Positions 1 through 5,325 of a stretch of DNA of 5,325 nucleotides are shown here, piece after piece; position 1 is the stretch's first letter; every line of letters begins with the position of its first letter. The notes beneath the pieces are model-generated. The model saw nothing but the letters and a program-made list of their open reading frames with translations. It was not told the origin of the DNA and did no database searches. The stretch is taken from the NCBI GenBank assembly GCA_018882485.1, contig VERU01000205.1, forward strand, positions 1 to 5,325, written 5' to 3'. Made by a program: the position numbers and the translations under genes. The DNA is from Rhodoferax sp. (GTDB taxonomy: Bacteria > Pseudomonadota > Gammaproteobacteria > Burkholderiales > Burkholderiaceae_C).

Positions 1-308
1 GTTCGGCGCGACCCATCGGCCCGCACCTCGGACTCGATGGTGATGGCCATGGCCGGACAGACCGCCTCGCACAGCTTGCAGGCGATGCAGCGTTCTTCGC
101 CATTTTCGTAGCGGCGCAGGGCATGCAGGCCACGGAATCGCGGCGACAAGGGGGTTTTCTCTTCAGGAAACTGGATCGTGACCTTGCGACGGAAGGCGTA
201 GCGACCGGTGAGAGCCAGACCCTTGAGAAGTTCCAGCAACAGAAAGCTGGAGAAAAAATCCTTCAGCGAAAACGCCGAGGCATTGCGTGGTGTAGCGATG
301 GTGGACAT
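1..308 (-). CDS. nuoI: NADH-quinone oxidoreductase subunit I, 3' end outside the window
   Basis: This is the N-terminal part of NuoI, the ferredoxin-like subunit that carries electrons through clusters N6a and N6b from NuoG towards the quinone site. The first 102 codons are visible; the family is usually about 160-170 residues. The frame starts at the ATG complementary to 306-308 ([19 protein letters not shown]). An amphipathic, Leu-rich N-terminal segment (about residues 14-37) is consistent with the membrane-surface contact known for the family. The conserved [15 protein letters not shown] stretch (46-60) follows. The first 4Fe-4S motif is complete: [12 protein letters not shown], with Cys74, Cys77, Cys80 and Cys84. 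In this family the first three bind one cluster and the fourth helps bind the other; the second CxxCxxCxxxCP motif would lie beyond the window. The gene begins 12 bases after the nuoH stop, with only a weak AGG(T) ribosome binding site, which suggests translation coupled to nuoH. No disruption is seen in the visible part. Confidence 0.97.
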   Translation of the reverse strand, partial: MSTIATPRNASAFSLKDFFSSFLLLELLKGLALTGRYAFRRKVTIQFPEEKTPLSPRFRGLHALRRYENGEERCIACKLCEAVCPAMAITIESEVRADGSRR

Positions 309-320
309 GAGCGCGACCTG

Positions 321-1403
321 CTATGGCCAGATATTGAACGGGGTCTGCATCCACACCCCGACCACGATCAGCCAGACCAGCGTGACCGGAATGAAGATCT
401 TCCAGCCCAAACGCATGATCTGGTCGTACCGGAACCGCGGGAAGGTGGCGCGCACCCAGATGAAAAGGCTGACGACCACACAGGTCTTGACGCCCAGCCA
501 GATCCAGCCAGGAACCGCATTGAACAGCGCATGGTCGATGGGAGACAGCCAGCCCCCCAGGAACATCAACGCGGCCAGGATGGAGACCAGCCACATGTTG
601 GCGTACTCCGCCAGGTAGAACATCGCATAGGACATGCCCGAGTACTCGACCATGTGTCCGGCCACGATCTCGGCCTCACCCTCCACCACATCAAAAGGGT
701 GGCGGTTGGTTTCGGCGAGACCGGAAATCACGTAGACCACGAAGATCGGCAACAGCGGCAGCCAGTTCCAGGACAGAAAGTTCAGACCCATCTGCGCGAA
801 CTGCCCCCGGGCCTGACCGGTCACGATGTCGGTCAGGTTCATGCTGGCCGACACCATGAGCACCACCACCAGGCAAAAGCCCATGGCGATTTCATAACTG
901 ACCATCTGAGCCGACGCCCGCAGTGCGCCCAGGAACGAGTACTTGGAATTGGATGCCCAGCCAGCGATCACCACGCCGTACACCTCCATGGAGGTGATGG
1001 CCATCACGAACAGCAGACCAGCGTTGATATTGGCCAGCGCCACATCGGGGCCGAAAGGCACCACGGCCCAGGCCGCCAGCGCGGGCATGATGGTCAAAAC
1101 CGGGCCAATGAAAAACAAGCCCTTGCTGGCAGCGGCCGGCACCAGGATTTCCTTGGCCAGCAATTTGAGCGCATCGGCGATGGGTTGCAACAGACCCAGA
1201 GGGCCGACCCGGTTGGGGCCGATGCGGACCTGCATCCAACCGAGAAACTTGCGCTCCCAGAGGGTGAGGTACGCGACCGCGCCCATGAGCGGGAGCACCA
1301 GGGCCACGATCTTGAGCAGGGTCCAGACCACCGGCCAACCCTGAGCAGCCCACCAGGGCGCCGCAATCCATCCCTGGCCGGCTCGAAAAAATGCATCGAT
1401 CAT
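321..1403 (-). CDS. nuoH: NADH-quinone oxidoreductase subunit H (ND1 homologue)
   Basis: NuoH is the inner-membrane subunit that joins the peripheral arm to the membrane arm and forms much of the quinone-binding chamber. The product is 360 residues, slightly longer than many bacterial homologues. About eight hydrophobic segments can be seen, roughly at 27-48, 97-117, 126-148, 171-190, 213-230, 268-286, 299-317 and 335-352. Family motifs are present: [20 protein letters not shown] (49-68), the ND1 signature [16 protein letters not shown] (70-85), the acidic quinone-channel loop [20 protein letters not shown] (231-250) with Glu231, Glu241, Glu243 and Glu245, and [11 protein letters not shown] (318-328). 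The ATG overlaps the nuoG TGA by four bases (ATGA at 1400-1403). A GGAGG at 1410-1414, six bases upstream, supports this start and implies translational coupling. The stop is TAG. The frame is intact and appears functional. Confidence 0.98.
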   Translation of the reverse strand: MIDAFFRAGQGWIAAPWWAAQGWPVVWTLLKIVALVLPLMGAVAYLTLWERKFLGWMQVRIGPNRVGPLGLLQPIADALKLLAKEILVPAAASKGLFFIGPVLTIMPALAAWAVVPFGPDVALANINAGLLFVMAITSMEVYGVVIAGWASNSKYSFLGALRASAQMVSYEIAMGFCLVVVLMVSASMNLTDIVTGQARGQFAQMGLNFLSWNWLPLLPIFVVYVISGLAETNRHPFDVVEGEAEIVAGHMVEYSGMSYAMFYLAEYANMWLVSILAALMFLGGWLSPIDHALFNAVPGWIWLGVKTCVVVSLFIWVRATFPRFRYDQIMRLGWKIFIPVTLVWLIVVGVWMQTPFNIWP

Positions 1404-3571
1404 GCCTGGCCTCCGGTTTGAGCGACGCTGCCTGTGTTCGCGCCCGCCACCCTGGTGGACCGGGCATCGGCCGTCTTCTGCAGACTGGGCGCCCGCCGCA
1501 CCAGCCCATCGAGCTGGTAGATGGACGCGGTACAGGGCTCACCTGCCACGACTGCCAGATCGATGCCTGAGACGGCAGCATTGCTCAGACAGGCCGGAGC
1601 GACCTGGGCAGGGGCTCCCGATTCCCCGGGTTGCAGACCGGTCACCAGCCGCAGGGCGTCCGATGCGGCATCCTGGTCGAAGCCCGGCAACCCCAGCACA
1701 TTGCCCAACACCCGGAGCACTTTCCAGGCTGGCCGGGTATCGCCCAGGGGCTTGACCACCGCGTGGAAAGACTGGACCCGGGCCTCGGCATTGACAAAGC
1801 TTCCAGGGGTCTCGGTGAAGGGAGCGACCGGCAATAGCACGTCGCTGATGTCGAGATTGGTCCGGAAGGCACCGAGGGTCACCACCATATCGGTGCCGGC
1901 CAGGGCGTTCATCGCAGCCTGCCCGGCAGCCGTGTCATGGGCCGGCTCCACGTGCAACAGCAACAAGCCCTTCAGCCGGCCCCGCAGCATCTCACCGGCG
2001 TTCAGGCCCCCGGCTCCCGGCAACACACCGGCCAGCTGGGCACCCAAGGTGTTGGCCGCTTCGCCGAGGTAGCCCACGCTGGCACCGGTCTGGGCACCGA
2101 TCCAGTTGGCCAGAGCGAGGAGACTGTCGGCGGCCGCATGGTGGGCCGCCGCGTTGCCCAGCAGGATGGCCTTGCGCTCGCCACCCAGCAGGGACTGGGC
2201 CACCGACCGGGCGGCGGGTGTGACCTGCCCGTCTGCAGGCGCAGCCACGCCCTTCTCGGCGGCCACAGCGGCAGCCAAATCGGCCAGAGCCCGAGCCCAT
2301 TGCCCGGAGGGATGCACCAAAGTCTGGCCCATGGGCATCGCCCAGTCCTGCACCGCATCGGTCAGACGGTGGACGACTGCACCGCGCCGAACGGCCTGGC
2401 GGATGCGCTGTGCAAAAAGCGGATGGTCCTTGCGCAGGTTGCTGCCGATCACCAGCACGCGCTGCAGGACCGAGAGCCCGGCGATCGGCAGACCCAGCCA
2501 GCGCGCCCCCGGCGCCGGCATGAATTGGCTATGACGCAGGCGGTGGTCGAGGTTCTCGCTGCCCAACCCCCGCACCAGCGCACCAAACAGCGCCAGTTCC
2601 TCCAGGGTGCTGTGTGGGCTGGCCAGCCCGCCCAAGGCCGACGCACCGTGCTCGTCACGGATGCGGGTCAACCCGTTGGCCACGTAATCCAGGGCGGTCT
2701 GCCAGTCGACTTCCTGCCACTGTCCTCCCTGCTTGATCATGGGGCGGGTCAAGCGCTCGTCGCTGTTGAGTGCTTCGTAGGAATAACGGTCCCGGTCAGC
2801 GATCCAGCATTCGTTGACCGACTCGTTTTCGAAGGGCACCACCCGCATGACCCGGTTGTTCTTGACCTGCACGATCAGGTTTGAACCGGTGGAATCGTGC
2901 GGACTGATGGATTTGCGCCGTGACAATTCCCAGGTGCGTGCGCTGTACCGAAACGGCTTGCTGGTGAGGGCACCGACTGGACAGATATCGATCATGTTGC
3001 CCGACAGTTCGGAGTCCACCGTATGGCCCACGAAGGTTTCGATCTCGGAATGCTCGCCCCGGTGCGACATGCCCAGTTCCATCACACCAGCCACCTCCTG
3101 GCCGAACCGCACACAGCGTGTGCAGTGGATGCAGCGGCTCATTTCCTGCATGGAAATCAAGGGGCCAACGTCCTTCACAGCGACCACCCGCTTGTCCTCC
3201 TCGTAGCGCGAGGACGATCCACCGTAGCCAACGGCCAGATCCTGCAACTGGCACTCGCCTCCCTGATCGCAGATCGGGCAATCCAGCGGATGGTTGATCA
3301 GCAGGAACTCCATGACCGACTGCTGGGCCTTGATCGCCTTGTCGCTGCGGGTTCGCACCACCATGCCCTGCGTCACCGGCGTGGCGCACGCCGGCATGGG
3401 CTTGGGCATCTTCTCCACATCGACCAGGCACATCCTGCAATTGGCGGCGATGCTGAGCTTCTTGTGGTAGCAGAAATGGGGTATGGTGCAGCCGGCCTTT
3501 TCGGCCGCGTGCATCACCATGCTGCCTTCGGCGATTTCCACCTTCCGGCCATCGAGTTCGATTTCAATCAT
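1400..3571 (-). CDS. nuoG: NADH-quinone oxidoreductase subunit G, lacking the N7 cluster site
   Basis: NuoG is the large iron-sulfur subunit of the NADH-oxidising module (723 residues). At the N terminus is a ferredoxin-like domain (about 1-80) with N1b 2Fe-2S ligands Cys34, Cys45, Cys48 and Cys62. Next is the His-Cys motif [15 protein letters not shown], with N5 ligands His94, Cys98, Cys101 and Cys107. Then CIHCTRC with N4 ligands Cys147, Cys150 and Cys153, completed by Cys197 in ICPVG. The rest (about 216 onwards) is a degenerate molybdopterin-oxidoreductase-like domain, which in this family carries no cofactor. The optional N7 site is lost: by alignment from memory with E. coli NuoG its four Cys positions are Ser223, Asp226, Ser230 and Ala258. 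The protein is shorter than the roughly 900-residue E. coli form. The tail after about residue 645 is Ala/Gly/Ser-rich and looks poorly conserved. The start [10 protein letters not shown] lies 12 bases after the nuoF stop and has no strong ribosome binding site; the ferredoxin fold begins at once, so this start is favoured. Confidence 0.98.
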   Translation of the reverse strand: MIEIELDGRKVEIAEGSMVMHAAEKAGCTIPHFCYHKKLSIAANCRMCLVDVEKMPKPMPACATPVTQGMVVRTRSDKAIKAQQSVMEFLLINHPLDCPICDQGGECQLQDLAVGYGGSSSRYEEDKRVVAVKDVGPLISMQEMSRCIHCTRCVRFGQEVAGVMELGMSHRGEHSEIETFVGHTVDSELSGNMIDICPVGALTSKPFRYSARTWELSRRKSISPHDSTGSNLIVQVKNNRVMRVVPFENESVNECWIADRDRYSYEALNSDERLTRPMIKQGGQWQEVDWQTALDYVANGLTRIRDEHGASALGGLASPHSTLEELALFGALVRGLGSENLDHRLRHSQFMPAPGARWLGLPIAGLSVLQRVLVIGSNLRKDHPLFAQRIRQAVRRGAVVHRLTDAVQDWAMPMGQTLVHPSGQWARALADLAAAVAAEKGVAAPADGQVTPAARSVAQSLLGGERKAILLGNAAAHHAAADSLLALANWIGAQTGASVGYLGEAANTLGAQLAGVLPGAGGLNAGEMLRGRLKGLLLLHVEPAHDTAAGQAAMNALAGTDMVVTLGAFRTNLDISDVLLPVAPFTETPGSFVNAEARVQSFHAVVKPLGDTRPAWKVLRVLGNVLGLPGFDQDAASDALRLVTGLQPGESGAPAQVAPACLSNAAVSGIDLAVVAGEPCTASIYQLDGLVRRAPSLQKTADARSTRVAGANTGSVAQTGGQA
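1410..1414 (-). promoter_or_regulatory. Strong ribosome binding site of nuoH
   Basis: The minus strand reads GGAGG six bases before the nuoH ATG at 1401-1403, inside the final codons of nuoG. This consensus Shine-Dalgarno sequence supports the chosen nuoH start. With the four-base ATGA overlap it points to translational coupling of nuoG and nuoH. Confidence 0.85.
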
Positions 3572-3583
3572 TTCGGCACTCGC

Positions 3584-4936
3584 TCAAACGTACGCCGGGA
3601 CCATGCAGGTCTTGTGCTCGACGTGGTATTCAAATTCGTGGCGGTAATGCTTGATCATCGCGCGCACTGGCATCGCAGCCGCATCGCCGAGCGCACAGAT
3701 GGTGCGCCCCTGAATGTTGTCGGCCACTGAATTGAGCAGGTCCATGTCGGCCGGTCGGCCCTGGCCCGTCTCGATGCGATCGACCACCCGGGACAGCCAG
3801 CCCGTACCTTCACGGCATGGGGTGCACTGGCCGCAGGACTCGTGCATGTAGAAGTAGCTCAGGCGTTGCAGGCTCTTGACCATGCAGCGGCTGTCGTCGA
3901 GAACGATCACCGCACCGGAGCCCAGCATGGAGCCGGCCTTGGCGATCGCATCGTAGTCCATGGTGCAGTCCATCATGACCGGGGCCGGCAACACCGGTGA
4001 GGACGATCCCCCCGGAATCACCGCCTTGAGTTGCCGACCCGTGCGAACGCCACCGGCCAACTCCAGCAATGTGGAGAACGGCGTTCCAAGGGGGATCTCG
4101 TAGTTGCCCGGTCGCTCGACATCACCACTGACCGAAAAAATCTTGGTACCGCCGTTGTTGGGCTTGCCACAGGCGAGGTAAGCCGCTCCGCCATTTCGAA
4201 TGATCCAGGGTACGGCGGCAAACGTTTCGGTGTTGTTGATCGTGGTGGGCTTGCCATACAAGCCGAAACTGGCAGGAAATGGCGGCTTGAAACGGGGCTG
4301 CCCCTTCTTGCCCTCCAGCGACTCCAGCAGCGCGGTCTCCTCGCCGCAGATGTAGGCGCCAAATCCGTGGGCGGCGTGCAATTGGAAACTGAAGTCGCTG
4401 CCCAGAATCCGCTGACCCAGCAACCCTGCCGCCCGGGCTTCCTCCAACGCCTCTTCGAACCGTTCGTAGGTCTGGAAAATCTCGCCGTGGATGTAGTTGT
4501 AACCCACCGAAATGCCCATCGCGTAGGCGGCAATGATCATGCCTTCAATCACGATATGGGGGTTGAATTGCAGGATATCCCGATCCTTGCAGGTCCCGGG
4601 CTCCCCCTCGTCGGAGTTGCAAACCAGGTATTTCTGACCAGGGAACTGGCGCGGCATGAAACTCCATTTCAGGCCCGTCGGAAAACCAGCCCCGCCCCGC
4701 CCCCGCAGCGACGATTCCTTGACCGTGGCAATCACCTGGTCCGGCGTCATGCCAACGGCGCCGCCCTGCCCCAGGATGTGCCGCAGGGCCTCGTAGCCGC
4801 CCCGCGCCTGGTAATCCGCCAGCCGCCAGTTCCGCCCATCCAGGCCCGCATAAATCTGCGGCTGGAGATGACGCCCGTGGAAGCAGGTCTGCAACCCGGT
4901 GGCGGCAAAGCCAGCCAGTACCTGATCTGCCGTCAT
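3584..4936 (-). CDS. nuoF: NADH-quinone oxidoreductase subunit F (NADH- and FMN-binding)
   Basis: NuoF is the cytoplasmic subunit where NADH binds and passes a hydride to FMN; its N3 cluster then carries electrons onward. With the chosen start it has 450 residues, normal for the family. Motifs in order are the glycine-rich loop GRGGAGFP (79-86), the nucleotide-site segment [14 protein letters not shown] (106-119), the 51-kDa signature [16 protein letters not shown] (191-206), and [15 protein letters not shown] (366-380). N3 ligands are Cys368, Cys371 and Cys374, with Cys414 in RTICALGD as the fourth. The open frame extends upstream to an ATG at 5003-5005, but that would run far into nuoE. The ATG at 4934-4936 ([10 protein letters not shown]) is preferred because it forms an ATGA overlap with the nuoE stop and has a GGAGGG ribosome binding site just upstream. 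The C terminus ([10 protein letters not shown]) is intact. Twelve bases separate it from nuoG. Confidence 0.98.
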   Translation of the reverse strand: MTADQVLAGFAATGLQTCFHGRHLQPQIYAGLDGRNWRLADYQARGGYEALRHILGQGGAVGMTPDQVIATVKESSLRGRGGAGFPTGLKWSFMPRQFPGQKYLVCNSDEGEPGTCKDRDILQFNPHIVIEGMIIAAYAMGISVGYNYIHGEIFQTYERFEEALEEARAAGLLGQRILGSDFSFQLHAAHGFGAYICGEETALLESLEGKKGQPRFKPPFPASFGLYGKPTTINNTETFAAVPWIIRNGGAAYLACGKPNNGGTKIFSVSGDVERPGNYEIPLGTPFSTLLELAGGVRTGRQLKAVIPGGSSSPVLPAPVMMDCTMDYDAIAKAGSMLGSGAVIVLDDSRCMVKSLQRLSYFYMHESCGQCTPCREGTGWLSRVVDRIETGQGRPADMDLLNSVADNIQGRTICALGDAAAMPVRAMIKHYRHEFEYHVEHKTCMVPAYV

Positions 4937-5325
4937 TGTCCGCCCTCCGCCAGGCGCAAGCCGTCGATCAGCCGATCCAGCCTGTCGTTGCTCATGAAAC
5001 TGCACATGGTGCGGTCATTGACCAGCATCACCGGCGAATCGGCACAGGCACCAAGGCACTCGGAAGGCTGCAGGGTGAACAATCCATCGGTGGTCGTCTC
5101 GCCAGCGTGGATTCCCAGGCGCTGCTCCAGGTGGTGCAGCGCCTGGGCCCCGTCGCGCAGCTGGCAGGGCAGATTGGTGCACACGTTGAGCTTGTAACGC
5201 CCGACGGGACGCTGGTTGTACATGTTGTAGAACGTGGTGACTTCCCGCACAGCCATCGGCGCCATGCCCAGGTACTCGGCCAAGCCCTGCTCGCTCTGTG
5301 CGCTGACGAGGCCACGCTCCTGCTG
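4933..5325 (-). CDS. nuoE: NADH-quinone oxidoreductase subunit E, 5' end outside the window
   Basis: This is the C-terminal part of NuoE, the thioredoxin-fold 2Fe-2S subunit that holds cluster N1a and docks on NuoF. The frame is open to the window edge, giving 130 visible residues beginning [10 protein letters not shown]. The family is usually about 160-170 residues, so the true start, expected within the N-terminal helical region, lies outside. The four N1a ligands are present as CTNLPC (C-x4-C, visible residues 49 and 54) and CLGAC (C-x3-C, residues 90 and 94). The conserved [17 protein letters not shown] stretch (27-42) precedes them. A TTG complementary to 5281-5283 could be read as a start, but homologous sequence continues upstream ([14 protein letters not shown]), so it is most likely an internal Leu codon. 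The TGA stop overlaps the nuoF ATG by four bases. A perfect 12-bp inverted repeat lies inside this gene at 5114-5147. Confidence 0.97.
   Translation of the reverse strand, partial: QQERGLVSAQSEQGLAEYLGMAPMAVREVTTFYNMYNQRPVGRYKLNVCTNLPCQLRDGAQALHHLEQRLGIHAGETTTDGLFTLQPSECLGACADSPVMLVNDRTMCSFMSNDRLDRLIDGLRLAEGGQ
4943..4948 (-). promoter_or_regulatory. Strong ribosome binding site of nuoF
   Basis: The minus strand reads GGAGGG here, a near-consensus Shine-Dalgarno sequence six to seven bases before the ATG at 4934-4936. It lies within the last codons of nuoE. It decides the nuoF start in favour of the 450-residue protein rather than the upstream in-frame ATG at 5003-5005. The combination with the ATGA overlap suggests stop-restart coupling between nuoE and nuoF. 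Confidence 0.85.
5114..5147 (-). repeat. Perfect 12-bp inverted repeat (potential RNA hairpin) inside nuoE
   Basis: The arms 5114-5125 (cccaggcgctgc) and 5136-5147 (gcagcgcctggg) are exact reverse complements separated by a 10-base loop at 5126-5135. In the nuoE transcript this could fold into a stem with 10 of its 12 pairs G-C. It lies wholly within codons for [11 protein letters not shown] (visible residues 61-71), about 180 bases before the nuoE stop. There is no T-run after it on either strand, so it does not look like an intrinsic terminator. It may be a by-product of GC-rich codons for two similar Gln-x-Leu segments, or an RNA structure that affects decay or ribosome movement; the sequence does not distinguish these. 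Confidence 0.6.

Noticed and set aside
123..1421. A 432-codon plus-strand open frame opposite nuoH and the start of nuoI
   Set aside because: The translation is a His/Gln/Arg/Asp-rich, low-complexity product typical of the antisense shadow of a GC-rich gene. It crosses nuoH, which is a certain gene, and has no recognisable domain.
2128..2151. An 8-bp inverted repeat (cggcggcc / ggccgccg) within nuoG
   Set aside because: It is short, made only of G and C, and inside coding sequence; such repeats are expected by chance in GC-rich DNA.
1937..2884. A 315-codon plus-strand open frame opposite nuoG
   Set aside because: It lies fully inside the well-supported nuoG gene, its composition is a codon-bias shadow, and no protein family is recognisable.
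4937..5005. N-terminal extension of NuoF to the upstream ATG at 5003-5005
   Set aside because: The 23 extra residues would overlap nuoE by over 70 bases and do not resemble the family. The ATG at 4934-4936 has a strong ribosome binding site and the typical ATGA overlap.
5114..5147. The nuoE inverted repeat as an intrinsic terminator
   Set aside because: There is no T-run following the stem in the transcript direction and it lies inside a coding sequence, with four operon genes still to come.
4031..5197. A 388-codon plus-strand open frame opposite nuoF and nuoE
   Set aside because: It spans two certain genes and their junction in antisense and has no recognisable motif, so it is treated as an artefact of high GC content.
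5281..5283. TTG as the nuoE start codon
   Set aside because: The frame stays open to the window edge, the upstream residues fit NuoE, and starting here would remove the N-terminal helical region of the family.
1..5325. CRISPR arrays, tRNA or rRNA genes, insertion sequences, attachment sites or defence genes
   Set aside because: Essentially every base lies in the five nuo genes or in 12-base gaps between them. No direct-repeat array, transposase, integrase or RNA gene is visible.

Overview
This window is a 5.3-kb slice of a bacterial respiratory complex I operon (NADH:quinone oxidoreductase, nuoA-N type). All genes lie on the minus strand. Reading in the direction of transcription, from the right edge to the left, they are nuoE (start lies outside the window), nuoF, nuoG, nuoH and nuoI (end lies outside the window). 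The canonical order E-F-G-H-I is intact and every reading frame is open, with no sign of frameshift, insertion or mobile DNA.

The DNA is GC-rich. The proteins resemble those of Betaproteobacteria, most likely Burkholderiales and perhaps a Comamonadaceae-like genus. This rests on remembered family features: separate nuoC/D-type operon organisation is not visible here, but NuoG is short (723 residues), lacks the N7 cluster ligands, and has a typical [14 protein letters not shown] stretch. The genus cannot be fixed from this sequence alone.

Layout, in transcription order: nuoE 5325-4933, nuoF 4936-3584, nuoG 3571-1400, nuoH 1403-321, nuoI 308-1. The junctions alternate. E/F and G/H overlap by four bases (ATGA), each behind a strong GGAGG ribosome binding site. 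F/G and H/I are each separated by 12 bases with only a weak ribosome binding site. No non-coding stretch exceeds 12 bases, so there is no room for an internal intergenic promoter or terminator.

Together NuoE, NuoF and NuoG form the peripheral NADH-oxidising module. NADH is oxidised at FMN in NuoF, with the N3 cluster in NuoF and N1a in NuoE. Electrons pass through N1b, N4 and N5 in NuoG, then N6a/N6b in NuoI. They reach quinone at a site to which the membrane protein NuoH contributes. All cluster ligands expected within the visible portions are present. The only absent cluster is N7 in NuoG, whose four ligand positions are all substituted, as in many proteobacterial and mitochondrial homologues.

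I found no evidence of a previously undescribed system. The most unusual non-protein signal is a perfect 12-bp inverted repeat inside the nuoE coding sequence.
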